A DNA stretch of 64,000 bases from Methylobacterium sp. BTF04 (GCF_010692745.1 NZ_JAAHTB010000005.1:113704-177703); one strand, 5' to 3'; positions 9,769-18,454 are shown, counted from the first letter of the stretch. Notes: generated from the letters alone by a model not told the origin. Program-made: numbers and translations.

Positions 9769-11310
9769 ATGCAGCGCCACGCCAAACGCCCAACCCTCAG
9801 CCGCCGGATTCCCATCGTGCGCTGGCTGACGGTCTTCAATATCGTCCTCGTGGTCGGCCTGGCCGCCGTCTCGGCCTATATGCTCCTCGAGATGCGGCGT
9901 GAGACCGGCGAACGCGCCGACCTGACCGCACGCAGCGTCGTGGCGGTGCTCGGACGCGACATCGGGCGCAATATCGAACTCTACGACCTGTCCCTGCGTG
10001 CCATCGTCGATGGCATGCAGATTCCTGCGGTGCGGGACGCCGATCCGGTGGCGCGCCAGATGGCCCTGTTCGACCGCGCCGCCACGGCGACGAATTTCGG
10101 CGCCACGGTGGTCCTCGACCGCAACGGCGACGTTCTGCTCAGTTCGAAACCGGGCCTAGCCTTCAATGCGCGAGACCGTGAATACTTCCGCTATCACGAG
10201 ACGCGCGAAAACTCGGAGCTCTTCATCGGCGCTCCGGTCAAGTCGCGCGTCAGTGGTATGTGGGCAATACCCTTCAGCCGGCGCCTTTCGAGCACCGACG
10301 GATCGTTCGCAGGTATCGTCGTCGGGGTGATCTATCTCGACTACTTTCGAAATTTGTTCGACGCCGCCGGTCGACAGCCGAGCGATACGATTACGCTTTT
10401 CGGCAATAACGGCACGATTCTCATGCGATGGCCGTTCGACGCCGATTTCATCGGACGAAGCGTTGCGACGAGCGAGAGCTACGCCCGGATGACCGGCGCC
10501 CGGGACGGCAGTTTCCGGGGCCCCGCGATGATCGGCAACGAAACGCGCAGCTTCACCTTCGCGCAGATCGGTGACCTTCCGCTGAAACTAAGCATCTCGG
10601 TCTCGCTGGCGACGATCTATGCGGACTGGCAACACAAGGCGATCGCGCTCGGAATCGTCGTCCTGACCCTCTGCGGCGGCATCCTCGGGCTGACGTGGCT
10701 GCACCGGCGCGAGTTGCTGCAGCGCATGGCTGCGCAGGAGGCGATGGAACAGATCAACATCGAACTGCAGAAAATCGCCATCACCGATCCGCTGACCGGC
10801 CTGCGGAATCGGCGCCGTTTCGACGAGGTTTTGGCGCGTGATCTGCGCCGGGCCGTACGCCAGGGCCTGCCCCTGTCCCTCCTCATGCTGGACGCCGATT
10901 GCTTCAAGGGCTTCAACGACCGCTACGGCCACCAGCGCGGGGACGAGGCCCTGAAACTGATCGCCCGATCGATGGAAGCCGTGATCGGCGAGCGCGGCGA
11001 CACGATCTGCCGCATCGGTGGCGAGGAATTCGCCATCGTCCTTCCCGATACCGACTTGATCGGCGCCGAGATCGTCGCGACGCGGATCTGCGAGGCAGTG
11101 GCGGCCTGGGGCCTACCGCACGAGGCCAACCCGCATCGGATCCTGACCGTGAGCATCGGTGTGGCCGGTATCCCGACCACGGCAAAGGCAGACGCGGCCG
11201 GTCTCGTCGCAGCGGCAGACGCGGAACTGTACGAAGCCAAAAGTATGGGCCGGAACACCGTGCGGGTCTCCGGTGCGGCGAAGCGGAGCTTGCGCCTCGT
11301 GGTTCAGTGA
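9769..11310 (+). CDS. Membrane diguanylate cyclase (Cache-type sensor, GGDEF)
   Basis: This 513-residue inner-membrane enzyme would make cyclic di-GMP from two GTP. One membrane segment lies at about 22-42, followed by a periplasmic Cache-like sensor to about 280, a second membrane segment, a short coiled linker, and the GGDEF domain (TDPLTGLRNRRRF; GGEEF at 417-421). The usual RxxD product-inhibition site five residues before GGEEF is not present (ERGD there), so feedback inhibition is probably absent. It is a single gene; the signal sensed is unknown. Confidence 0.92.
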   Translation: MQRHAKRPTLSRRIPIVRWLTVFNIVLVVGLAAVSAYMLLEMRRETGERADLTARSVVAVLGRDIGRNIELYDLSLRAIVDGMQIPAVRDADPVARQMALFDRAATATNFGATVVLDRNGDVLLSSKPGLAFNARDREYFRYHETRENSELFIGAPVKSRVSGMWAIPFSRRLSSTDGSFAGIVVGVIYLDYFRNLFDAAGRQPSDTITLFGNNGTILMRWPFDADFIGRSVATSESYARMTGARDGSFRGPAMIGNETRSFTFAQIGDLPLKLSISVSLATIYADWQHKAIALGIVVLTLCGGILGLTWLHRRELLQRMAAQEAMEQINIELQKIAITDPLTGLRNRRRFDEVLARDLRRAVRQGLPLSLLMLDADCFKGFNDRYGHQRGDEALKLIARSMEAVIGERGDTICRIGGEEFAIVLPDTDLIGAEIVATRICEAVAAWGLPHEANPHRILTVSIGVAGIPTTAKADAAGLVAAADAELYEAKSMGRNTVRVSGAAKRSLRLVVQ

Positions 11311-11484
11311 CCGCCAGATACCCGGTTCGAAAGCGGATCGGCGCGGAGGCTTCGGTGCCCGCCTCCTGGACGGCGATCACGGCGATCGCGCACGTTCGGA
11401 CCTGATGCGCGGCATTGCGCAGGATTGGGCACACCAACGCTCGATTTGGTCGCCCCTGTCGTTATCTTAGCCGTTTATTTTCAT

Positions 11485-11500
11485 TATAGCCGATGCTATA
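11485..11500. promoter_or_regulatory. MntR-type operator upstream of mntH
   Basis: A perfect inverted repeat TATAGC-CGAT-GCTATA lies 57 bases before the mntH start. Its ATAGC-N4-GCTAT core matches the known enterobacterial and Brucella MntR box. Manganese-loaded MntR would repress here. Confidence 0.75.
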
Positions 11501-11557
11501 TGCGACTTCGATGCGGGCAAGCGCCCCTCAGATTGTCCTCGAGGGGCGCGAAGCGGC

Positions 11558-12898
11558 ATGGGTTACGAGGGTCGGCCGTGGCGTTTTAGCCGCGGCACGC
11601 ATGAGGAGGCGAGCCTCGGACCGCTGAACGGCAGCGTTCCGGTGCGCGATACGGGGAGCTGGCTCCGCCGGCTGATGGGCTTCATCGGACCGGGTTACAT
11701 GGTCTCGGTGGGCTACATGGACCCGGGCAACTGGGCCACAGACATCGCCGGTGGTTCGCAGTTCGGCTACACCCTGCTCTCGGTCATCCTGTTGTCGAAC
11801 CTGATGGCGATCGTGCTGCAGGCGCTGGCGGCCCGGCTCGGGATCGCCACCGGTCGCGATCTCGCCCAGGCCTGCCGCGATCACTATTCCCGGCCCGTCG
11901 GAATTGTGCTGTGGCTGGCCTGCGAGGCGGCGATCATCGCCTGCGATCTCGCCGAAGTCATCGGCACCGCCATCGCCCTCAAACTGCTGTTCGGCATACC
12001 CCTGGTGGTGGGCGCGACGCTCACGGCGCTCGACGTCTTCCTGATCCTGCTGCTGATGCGGCGCGGCTTCCGGGCGCTAGAAGCGTTCGTGATCGCGCTG
12101 CTGGCAATCATCTTCATCAGCTTCGTGATTCAGATCGCGCTGGCCGCCCCTCCGATACAAGCAGTGCTCGGCGGCTTCATCCCGACGACCGAGATCGTGA
12201 CGAATCCGGCAGCGCTCTATATCGCCATCGGCATCATCGGGGCGACGGTGATGCCCCACAATCTCTATCTCCACTCCTCGATCGTCCAGACGCGCGCCTA
12301 TCCGCGTACCGAGGAAGGCCGCCGGTCGGCCATTCATTTCGCGGTCGCGGATTCCACCATCGCGCTGATGCTGGCGTTGTTCGTGAATGCCGCGATTCTG
12401 ATCATGGCGGCGTCGGTGTTTCACGCCAACGGCCGCAGCGACGTGGCGGAGATCGAGACAGCCTATGAATTGCTCAGCCCCCTGCTGGGCGCCGGCATCG
12501 CCTCGACCCTGTTCGCGGTGGCGCTGCTGGCCTCGGGCCTGAATTCCACGGTGACGGCGACGCTGGCCGGTCAGATCGTGATGGAGGGTTTCCTGCGTCT
12601 GCGCATCCCGGACTGGGCGCGCCGGCTTCTCACACGCGCCCTCGCAATCATGCCGGTCGTCGGTGTGACCGCGCTCTACGGAGAGCAGGGAACCGCAAAG
12701 CTGCTGGTTCTCAGCCAGGTGGTGCTGTCGATGCAGCTTCCCTTCGCCGTGATCCCGCTGGTCAGCTTCGTCTCAGACCGGGGCAAGATGGGAAATCTAG
12801 TCATCCCGCGATGGCTCAAGGCCGTGTCCTGGGGCATCGCCACCCTCATCGTGGCCTTGAACGGGAAGCTGCTCTTCGACACCGTTCTGGGACCCTGA
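11558..12898 (+). CDS. mntH: Nramp-family Mn(II)/divalent metal transporter
   Basis: This 446-residue proton-coupled divalent cation importer of the inner membrane has about 11 membrane segments. The Nramp metal-binding motifs are intact: DPGN at 55-58 in segment 1 and MPHN at 232-235 in segment 6. An N-terminal extension of about 35 residues is polar. The upstream MntR-type palindrome fits a manganese-repressed gene. Confidence 0.93.
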   Translation: MGYEGRPWRFSRGTHEEASLGPLNGSVPVRDTGSWLRRLMGFIGPGYMVSVGYMDPGNWATDIAGGSQFGYTLLSVILLSNLMAIVLQALAARLGIATGRDLAQACRDHYSRPVGIVLWLACEAAIIACDLAEVIGTAIALKLLFGIPLVVGATLTALDVFLILLLMRRGFRALEAFVIALLAIIFISFVIQIALAAPPIQAVLGGFIPTTEIVTNPAALYIAIGIIGATVMPHNLYLHSSIVQTRAYPRTEEGRRSAIHFAVADSTIALMLALFVNAAILIMAASVFHANGRSDVAEIETAYELLSPLLGAGIASTLFAVALLASGLNSTVTATLAGQIVMEGFLRLRIPDWARRLLTRALAIMPVVGVTALYGEQGTAKLLVLSQVVLSMQLPFAVIPLVSFVSDRGKMGNLVIPRWLKAVSWGIATLIVALNGKLLFDTVLGP

Positions 12899-12985
12899 TC
12901 CGTCAGGGCACCAACACTCCCGAATTGGGCCGGTCGAACCCCACGCCCCGCGTCGTCCGACAATGACCGCGAGGCGCGCCTTCGT

Positions 12986-13141
12986 TCAATTCCGGCGGGC
13001 GCGCACTCTGACCGGCACCGGCTGGGGCACGGGAAGAACACCCTCGAACACGGCGTCTGCCCCCCGCACAACGGCATTGGCCGCACGCGTCACCGCCTTG
13101 ATAATGCGGTTAGCGATGGAGGCGACAGTCGATTCTCTCAT
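12986..13141 (-). CDS. 51-aa protein under an EcfG-type promoter
   Basis: A short frame (MRESTVASIANRII start) follows a good ribosome binding site (AGGAGCC) and an exact GGAAC-N16-CGTT promoter about 30-54 bases upstream. The product has an amphipathic helix with alternating Ala/Val/Arg and a PVPQPVPVRVRARR tail; no domain is recognised. The promoter places it in the general stress regulon. An in-frame upstream GTG would lie before the promoter and is rejected. Confidence 0.6.
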   Translation of the reverse strand: MRESTVASIANRIIKAVTRAANAVVRGADAVFEGVLPVPQPVPVRVRARRN

Positions 13142-13170
13142 GACGGGCTCCTGACCGTGGGCTCCTGACG

Positions 13171-13195
13171 AACGCCCCCCAGCATGCCCGGTTCC
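13171..13195 (-). promoter_or_regulatory. EcfG-type promoter for the 51-aa gene
   Basis: On the minus strand, GGAAC (13195-13191), a 16-base spacer and CGTT (13174-13171) match the alphaproteobacterial general-stress sigma consensus exactly. Transcription would start near 13164. Confidence 0.75.
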
Positions 13196-13426
13196 GGGGG
13201 GTCGCGTAACAGCTAAATGGCGACCCGCGGCCGCGAACGCATCGGCTGTGGGCAATCCGCCGCATGAGACAGGCAGGGTGTGCCCGCCGCAAGGCCCTCG
13301 GAGACGAATGCGACGATTCGGGTAAGGTCACGGACCCTGCCGAAATGCGTCTCGCAGGGACTGTACCACCGGAGGATCGACCCATTCCGGGCCTGCCACA
13401 AACGTGGCGATCGTGTGACGTGGGCC

Positions 13427-13451
13427 GGAACTGCCATCAGAACTTGGCGTT
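13427..13451 (+). promoter_or_regulatory. EcfG-type promoter for the DUF1328 gene
   Basis: GGAAC, a 16-base spacer and CGTT match the stress-sigma consensus exactly, 57 bases before the DUF1328 start codon. Confidence 0.78.
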
Positions 13452-13508
13452 ATGCTGTCATGAGGTCGCAGCCGATGCTGCACCAGTCTTCTTGAAGGGT
13501 TGAGTCAC

Positions 13509-13685
13509 ATGCTCGGGTGGGCTGTAACATTTCTCGTCGTCGCTCTCGTGGCTGCTCTGCTCGGGTTCGGCGGCATCGCCGGCACTGCAATGGAAGCCGC
13601 CAAGCTCGTCTTCTTCGTCGCGATCGTTCTATTCGCCATCTCGGCCGTCATCGGCCTGATGCGCGGCCGTTCGCCGACACTTTGA
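13509..13685 (+). CDS. DUF1328 small membrane protein
   Basis: This 58-residue protein has two membrane segments separated by a glycine-rich turn (GFGGIAGTA), the standard DUF1328 (YtjA) layout. The family is frequently stress-induced, which agrees with the exact EcfG-type promoter upstream. ATG 13509 is preferred over TTG 13500 because of the AAGGG ribosome binding site spacing. A strong hairpin terminator follows. Confidence 0.88.
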   Translation: MLGWAVTFLVVALVAALLGFGGIAGTAMEAAKLVFFVAIVLFAISAVIGLMRGRSPTL

Positions 13686-13719
13686 ACCACGGGCCGAGCG
13701 CCCGAACTTCCAAATGAAG

Positions 13720-13748
13720 AAGGCCGCCCATCACTTGGGCGGCCTTTT
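13720..13748 (+). terminator. Terminator after DUF1328 gene
   Basis: A ten-pair stem (AAGGCCGCCC/GGGCGGCCTT) with a seven-base loop ends in TTTT. It lies 35 bases after the stop and could also serve convergent nepR. Confidence 0.85.
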
Positions 13749-13784
13749 CCATGTCCGGGATCGCCGGAGTGAAAACTGCGGGTA

Positions 13785-14021
13785 TCAGACCGGATCGGAC
13801 GACGAATCCAGTTGCGCGATCAGATCCCGAAACCGATCGGGGACAGGCTGCTGGACGATCGTGTCGTACATCGCCCGCAGATGCAGGCCGATCCGCTTCT
13901 GGGTGTGATCACTCAGACCCTGCGCCTGAGCGCCGTGGTCGTGATGCGCATTGCCGTCTTGGCCGGCCTGGGCCGCACCAAGCCTTTTGGAGGGGCTCTT
14001 GCCCTGTCCAGCGTCATCCAT
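13785..14021 (-). CDS. nepR: Anti-sigma factor NepR
   Basis: This 78-residue anti-sigma factor would sequester the EcfG sigma factor until phosphorylated PhyR binds it. The C-terminal half carries the NepR signature (IGLHLRAMYDTIVQQPVPD, then RFRDLIAQLD). The N-terminal 35 residues are polar and likely disordered. The start at MDDAGQGK has an AAGGGGA ribosome binding site. It is divergent from phyR with its own EcfG-type promoter, giving the usual feedback circuit. Confidence 0.92.
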   Translation of the reverse strand: MDDAGQGKSPSKRLGAAQAGQDGNAHHDHGAQAQGLSDHTQKRIGLHLRAMYDTIVQQPVPDRFRDLIAQLDSSSDPV

Positions 14022-14099
14022 TCGTGAATCCCCTTGATGCCGATTGGCGGCATCGCCGCGATTGTTTTGCGGCTTGACATAGGTCATGGCTGCAGCTGC

Positions 14100-14124
14100 A
14101 ACGCCGTAACGAACAATCGGTTCC
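14100..14124 (-). promoter_or_regulatory. EcfG-type promoter for nepR
   Basis: On the minus strand, GGAAC (14124-14120), a 16-base spacer and CGTT (14103-14100) match the consensus exactly. It lies back-to-back with the phyR promoter, 8 bases apart. Confidence 0.78.
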
Positions 14125-14132
14125 AGATCGGC

Positions 14133-14157
14133 GGAACGGAGCCCTGCATTCCGCGTT
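14133..14157 (+). promoter_or_regulatory. EcfG-type promoter for phyR
   Basis: GGAAC (14133-14137), a 16-base spacer and CGTT (14154-14157) match the consensus exactly. Transcription would start about 34 bases before the phyR ATG. Confidence 0.8.
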
Positions 14158-14198
14158 GTGGCGGAGGCGCCCGAGAACGGCAAAGCCAAGGGGATATA

Positions 14199-15002
14199 AT
14201 GTCGACAGCTCAACTCGTCGTGCAACACCTGCCGTACCTACGCCGCTATGCGCGGGCGCTTACGGGTAGCCAGGTGGCCGGCGACGCATACGTGGCCGCC
14301 ACCCTGGAGACGCTGGTCAACGAGCCCGAGACGCTCGGTCGTAGCGCCAACGTCAAGGCCGACCTCTTTCGTGTCTTCACTCGCATCTGGAATTCCCTGT
14401 CCGTGAACGGCCAGAGCGAGCATGTCCAGCACGACCTGCCGGCGGAGGTTCGCCTCGGGCAGATCACGCCGCTGCCGCGCCAGGCGTTCCTGCTGTCCTG
14501 CCTGGAGGGGTTCTCCGAGGAGGACGCCGCCATCATCCTCGACGTCGACGTCACCCAGGTGCGCGATCTCGTCGACGAGGCCGGACGCGAGCTCGCCGCG
14601 GACATGGCGACCGAGATCCTCATCATCGAGGACGAGCCGTTGATCGCGATGGATCTCGAAGCGCTCGTGGAAGGTCTCGGCCACAACGTCATCGGCGTGG
14701 CCCGCACCCGCACCGAGGCGATCAAGATCGCCTCGGAGGGCACGCGTCCGGGCCTGATCCTGGCCGATATCCAGCTCGCCGACGGCAGTTCCGGCCTCGA
14801 TGCCGTGAACGATCTGCTGAAGACCTTCGAAGTGCCGGTGATCTTCATCACCGCCTATCCCGAGCGCTTCCTCACTGGCGAGCGGCCGGAGCCCGCCTTC
14901 CTGATCGCCAAGCCATTCCAGCCAGCCAACGTCTCGGCGGTGATCAGCCAGGCCCTGTTCTTCCAGCAGAGCGCGCGGCGGCGCGAAGCCAAGACGGCTT
15001 GA
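14199..15002 (+). CDS. phyR: General stress response regulator PhyR
   Basis: This is a 267-residue anti-anti-sigma response regulator. Residues 1-135 form an EcfG-like sigma decoy (sigma2/sigma4 fold), and residues 138-260 form a receiver domain with acidic pocket EDE (144-146), phosphoacceptor D190 in LILADIQLADG, T/S in FITAYPE and K in IAKPFQP. After phosphorylation the sigma-like half binds NepR and frees EcfG. The length and D190 agree with the Methylobacterium extorquens protein. The ribosome binding site is AAGGGGA. Confidence 0.96.
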   Translation: MSTAQLVVQHLPYLRRYARALTGSQVAGDAYVAATLETLVNEPETLGRSANVKADLFRVFTRIWNSLSVNGQSEHVQHDLPAEVRLGQITPLPRQAFLLSCLEGFSEEDAAIILDVDVTQVRDLVDEAGRELAADMATEILIIEDEPLIAMDLEALVEGLGHNVIGVARTRTEAIKIASEGTRPGLILADIQLADGSSGLDAVNDLLKTFEVPVIFITAYPERFLTGERPEPAFLIAKPFQPANVSAVISQALFFQQSARRREAKTA

Positions 15003-15055
15003 CGGTCGGCGACCTGAAACGCCCGGCCTGAGGTCGCACTCGGAAGGGATGACGT

Positions 15056-15090
15056 GAAAAAAGCCTCGGCACGATTGCCGGGGCTTTTTT
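15056..15090 (+). terminator. Terminator after phyR
   Basis: An A-rich/T-rich hairpin (AAAAAAGCC-CGGC / GCCG-GGCTTTTTT) lies about 55 bases after the phyR stop and would work in both directions. A second hairpin (AACGGG-CGGAT / ATCCG-CCCGTT) follows at 15122-15150. Confidence 0.85.
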
Positions 15091-15379
15091 CGTCGGTGCA
15101 CGCGGAAAAACGGCAAGAAAAAACGGGCCGGATAAAAATCCGACCCGTTAAAAGGTTCCGGCCAATGCACAAGGGGAATGCGGGGGGAGGACCAGGCGGC
15201 CGGGTGACCCACTAACGGTCCACCACCCTCCGGGTTCCGAAACCGGCGAAAATCCATCGTTTTTCAGAGGCCGATGCAGAAAAGCGACACTTTGGCTCGC
15301 TGCGGCGAAACCCGACAGCCAGTCCATTCAAAGGCGATCGATCGCGCTTACTGAATGTAAGCCGAATTTTAGTGGTTAA

Positions 15380-15404
15380 GGAACCGAGTTCCCGCACGGA
15401 CGTT
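15380..15404 (+). promoter_or_regulatory. EcfG-type promoter for the secreted protein at 15445
   Basis: GGAAC (15380-15384), 16 bases and CGTT (15401-15404) match the stress-sigma consensus exactly, 41 bases before the start codon. Confidence 0.77.
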
Positions 15405-15444
15405 AGGACGACAACCTGTCAAGCTCCTTTTGGAGATTACGACG

Positions 15445-15816
15445 ATGTTGCGGTCTGGCTTATTCCTCAGCGTGAGTGGACCGGCAGCGCTTCTGACCCT
15501 GCTGATCCAGCCGACGATCCAGAAGGCTGCCGATCAATGGACCCCGTCGGCGACGATCTCGGCACCCGGTTCGGTTTCAGCCGTTTCGGCCTCAGGCGTT
15601 CAGGCGATGGCGCCGATCACCAGCCCGACGCGGATGGCTGCGATCCCGAGCACGGGACCGCGCGCTGCTCCCACCCTGCCACTGGCGAGCCGGACTGCGA
15701 GCGACAAGGATCCGATCAAGGTCCGGCGTCCGATCCAAGAGGGTTGTGAGCGGGCGATCAGTTCGCTGGCAGGCCCGGAGGCTCGTCGCATGGTCGCCGG
15801 TCGTTGCATGACCTGA
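15445..15816 (+). CDS. Secreted hypothetical protein, stress-promoter controlled
   Basis: This 123-residue protein begins with a hydrophobic signal-like segment (LFLSVSGPAALLTLLI, residues 6-21) and continues as a Ser/Pro/Ala-rich region with two cysteines (CERAI and GRCM). No domain is recognised. The start has a GGAGA ribosome binding site 8 bases upstream, just downstream of the exact EcfG-type promoter. A periplasmic small stress protein is likely. Confidence 0.65.
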   Translation: MLRSGLFLSVSGPAALLTLLIQPTIQKAADQWTPSATISAPGSVSAVSASGVQAMAPITSPTRMAAIPSTGPRAAPTLPLASRTASDKDPIKVRRPIQEGCERAISSLAGPEARRMVAGRCMT

Positions 15817-15858
15817 GGCGCCGCGAGTCTGCCCAACTCCCGATTGCGTCAGAAAATA

Positions 15859-15893
15859 GAAAAGACCCCAGCCAAACGGCGAGGGGTCTTTTT
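15859..15893. terminator. Bidirectional terminator between the secreted protein and KGG genes
   Basis: AAAAGACCCC pairs with GGGGTCTTTT around a 13-base loop and ends in a T-run. It separates convergent transcripts. Confidence 0.85.
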
Positions 15894-15950
15894 GTCGTCG
15901 AAATCCGCAAAAAAAATGCGCGCAACCCCGTCGGGCTGCGCGCGTGCCGT

Positions 15951-16145
15951 TCAATCGTCGCCGGGCCGACCGGTACCGGTGGACTGGCCACCCTTACGGC
16001 CCGCCGTGGATGCGAGTTCGCGGTCCTGGGAAAACGAGCGCTTCTCGGCCGGCACGCTGCGCCCGCCCTTGCTCGCGATCTCCCGCTGCCGCTCCAGATC
16101 CATCGAGGCAAAGCCTCGCTTCGAGGTGGAATTTCCTGATGCCAT
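15951..16145 (-). CDS. KGG-motif stress protein
   Basis: This 64-residue hydrophilic protein has two KGG-type repeats (EIASKGGRSVPAEKRSFSQD and TAGRKGGQS), as in the YciG/con-10 family of desiccation and stress proteins. It contains the family-typical GFASMD near the start. A near-consensus EcfG promoter precedes it, consistent with family members being general-stress targets. Confidence 0.88.
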   Translation of the reverse strand: MASGNSTSKRGFASMDLERQREIASKGGRSVPAEKRSFSQDRELASTAGRKGGQSTGTGRPGDD

Positions 16146-16180
16146 CAGCGCCTCCTCCGAATTGCTCTCACTGACCTGAC

Positions 16181-16205
16181 AACCTTTGCCAATATCGATG
16201 GTTCC
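16181..16205 (-). promoter_or_regulatory. Near-consensus EcfG-type promoter for the KGG gene
   Basis: On the minus strand, GGAAC (16205-16201) and a 16-base spacer are followed by GGTT instead of CGTT (one mismatch), 36 bases before the start codon. The rest of the 16146-16489 gap holds no coding frame that I can support. Confidence 0.55.
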
Positions 16206-16489
16206 TCACGTCGGACGATCCTGACAAACCGATCATCGCAACAGTCCGCGACCTGAAGAAGAAACCGCCGTCACCTTGAAATTTCGCGAGATTAATCCAT
16301 CCCAATACGGTCAAGCTTCGAATCGCTCGATATAAGAGCGATGCGGAAAGCGCCGCTTTCTCCCGCGTCGGCTTGCCCAGGCAGAGCGTCCGGGGCTGGA
16401 CAACGCTTCGGCAACCCGCATGGATACGGTCTTGATCGTGCCGGACCGAAGATGACGGGGGACGGACGCGCCATCGGAGCCAAAACCCC

Positions 16490-16933
16490 ATGACCCTCGA
16501 TACCGAGGTCTCTTCGCTACGCCAGGTGCCGCTGTTTCGCGGCGTGGAGCCGTCGCGCCTCAAGCTTCTGGCCTTCACCAGCGAGCGCGTGCATTTCGAG
16601 GCCGGCCAGCAGCTCTTCGCCCGCGGCGATGCGGCGGATGCCGCCTACCTGCTTTTGGACGGGTCGGCCGCGGTCACCATCGACGGGCCGCAGGGCCCGT
16701 TCCGTCTGGCACTGCTCGGGGCCAATGCGCTCGTCGGTGAAATGGGCATCCTCGCCGAACAACCGCGGTCGGCCACGGTGACGGCGGTGGACCCGACGAC
16801 GGCCTTGCGCATCGACCGCACCGTCTTCCTCGAACTCCTCGCCCAGTTCCCACAGATCGGAATCGCGGTGATGCGCGAACTGGCGCTTCGTCTCGAACAG
16901 ACCAACCAGCAGCTCGCCCAGCGCAGCAACTGA
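16490..16933 (+). CDS. Cyclic-nucleotide-binding domain protein (Crp-like, no HTH)
   Basis: This 147-residue protein is essentially one CAP_ED cyclic-nucleotide-binding beta-barrel (LFRGVEPSRLK, LFARGDAADAAYLLLDG, GANALVGEMGILAEQPRSATV) plus the C-helix, without the DNA-binding domain of Crp/Fnr regulators. The phosphate-binding region reads GEMGILAEQPRSAT, close to the canonical GE-L---PR-A pattern. It probably relays a signal by protein contact. It stands alone. Confidence 0.85.
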   Translation: MTLDTEVSSLRQVPLFRGVEPSRLKLLAFTSERVHFEAGQQLFARGDAADAAYLLLDGSAAVTIDGPQGPFRLALLGANALVGEMGILAEQPRSATVTAVDPTTALRIDRTVFLELLAQFPQIGIAVMRELALRLEQTNQQLAQRSN

Positions 16934-17045
16934 GACCGGGCCTCATCGCGGGCGACACGTCGCGCTTTTGCCACCGCGATTGTCGCGGGCCAGTCATCCG
17001 CCGGGTCTAAAGGGTTATGAGCGACGCGGCCAAGTCAGTGAGGCG

Positions 17046-17498
17046 TCAGGGGTCCCGCGGGTCGGGATAGGTGATGAACTCCATCAGCGACCCATCGGGA
17101 TCACGGAAGTAGACGCTGATCCCGGCGCCAGCAGCTCCGTGGCGCTCTACCGGCCCGAGTTCCACCGGCACCCCATGGGCCGCGAGATGCGCCATGGCCC
17201 CCTCGATCGGACCCGACCAGCGGAAGCACAGATCGCTGTTGCCGGGCATCACCGGCTTGTCCGCCAGCGGCGTCGGCGAAAGGCCCGGCCCGTGAGCGTT
17301 GAGTTGTACACCGCCAAAGCGATAGGCGACTCCGTGGCCGCGTGGGACGACCTCGGCCCCCATCACGTCGCGGTAGAACGCGGTTGCGCGCGCCCAGTCC
17401 GAGACGTGGATCACGCAATGGTCGAGGTGGATCGCCGGACCGAGTTCGGCGAGCGCGGCGTCCGAATCCATGACGGTGAAGGTCTGAGTGTCGGCCAT
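17046..17498 (-). CDS. VOC-family (glyoxalase/dioxygenase-like) protein
   Basis: This 150-residue vicinal-oxygen-chelate fold protein has metal-ligand regions LDHCVIHVSDWARATAFY at the start and VYFRDPDGSLMEFITY at the end, the usual paired beta-alpha-beta-beta-beta modules. The reaction may be glyoxalase, fosfomycin-type or dioxygenase chemistry; the sequence does not decide. Confidence 0.85.
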   Translation of the reverse strand: MADTQTFTVMDSDAALAELGPAIHLDHCVIHVSDWARATAFYRDVMGAEVVPRGHGVAYRFGGVQLNAHGPGLSPTPLADKPVMPGNSDLCFRWSGPIEGAMAHLAAHGVPVELGPVERHGAAGAGISVYFRDPDGSLMEFITYPDPRDP

Positions 17499-17812
17499 GC
17501 GGGTCTCGTCATGCTGCCACGGCGGCGAGGAGGATCATGTGGCGGCGTCGGACCGGACGCAATGCGTCGGACGAAACGGATGCGCCTCGCGAGACACGCG
17601 ATCAACGAACCCGCGTCGGCGCCATCAACGCCGGGTGGTGGTCCGACAGCCACCGGTTGGGTCTACGAGCAGGCTCTCGAATGAGGTGTGGCCGCGCCGA
17701 TCGATCACGGTTGCCCGGCGCCTGAGGCGCGAAAGACACATCGTCGGGAGCCGGGGAAGGGTAGGCAGGGGGTAACGATCCGCACACGACGCGCCGACAT
17801 CCGGAGCCCGCC
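17499..17812. other. Intergenic gap, nothing recognised
   Basis: This 314-base divergent spacer separates the VOC protein and the L,D-transpeptidase. Several short open frames occur but have no ribosome binding site or protein-like composition, and no exact EcfG-type element is present. Confidence 0.5.
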
Positions 17813-18454
17813 ATGCCATCCCGCCGCCACCTCCTCGGCCTTCTCCTGATCGCACCGCTCGCGGCCTGCAACACGCGCGGGCCGGTGAACGTGGCCGCCG
17901 ACGACGATGCCGCCTGGTACACCGGCTCCATGCCGGACAAGCCGTTCGACGTGCCCTTGGTCGACAAGTCGCGCCTCGATCCGAAGTATCGTCGGCAGAT
18001 CGTGCGCTACACCGGGCCCGAGCGTCCGGGCACCATCGTGGTCGATATCGACAACCGCCAGATCGCCCTGGTGCAGGAGGACGGCACGGCGGTTCAGTAC
18101 GGCGTCGGCGTCGGCAAGGCCGGTTTCTCGTGGAAGGGTCAGGCGACCATCGCCCGCAAGGGCGTGTGGCCGGATTGGAGCCCGACCACCACCATGGTCT
18201 CGCTCAACCCGGATCTGCCGCGCACCCGCAAGGGCGGCCTCGACAATCCGCTCGGCGCCCGCGCGCTCTATCTCTACCAGGGCAACCGCGACACCCTGTT
18301 CCGCATCCACGGCACCAACGAGCCGTGGAGCATCGGCGAACAGCTCTCCTCCGGCTGCGTGCGCATGCTCAACGAGGACATTGTCGATCTCTACGAGCGT
18401 GTTCCCGTGGGAACGCAGGTGCTGGTCAAGCGCAACGGCAAGTATCGGGTCTGA
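17813..18454 (+). CDS. L,D-transpeptidase lipoprotein (YkuD domain)
   Basis: This 213-residue enzyme would cross-link peptidoglycan or attach proteins to it in the periplasm. The signal peptide ends in lipobox LAAC (Cys 20), so it is probably a lipoprotein. The YkuD catalytic motif is intact: HGTN with His 166, and SSGCVRM with nucleophile Cys 182. DUF3096 follows 24 bases downstream and may be cotranscribed. Confidence 0.93.
   Translation: MPSRRHLLGLLLIAPLAACNTRGPVNVAADDDAAWYTGSMPDKPFDVPLVDKSRLDPKYRRQIVRYTGPERPGTIVVDIDNRQIALVQEDGTAVQYGVGVGKAGFSWKGQATIARKGVWPDWSPTTTMVSLNPDLPRTRKGGLDNPLGARALYLYQGNRDTLFRIHGTNEPWSIGEQLSSGCVRMLNEDIVDLYERVPVGTQVLVKRNGKYRV

Noticed and set aside
13264..13503. 79-codon plus-strand frame before the DUF1328 gene
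   Set aside because: It runs through the exact EcfG promoter at 13427-13451 and has no ribosome binding site or domain.
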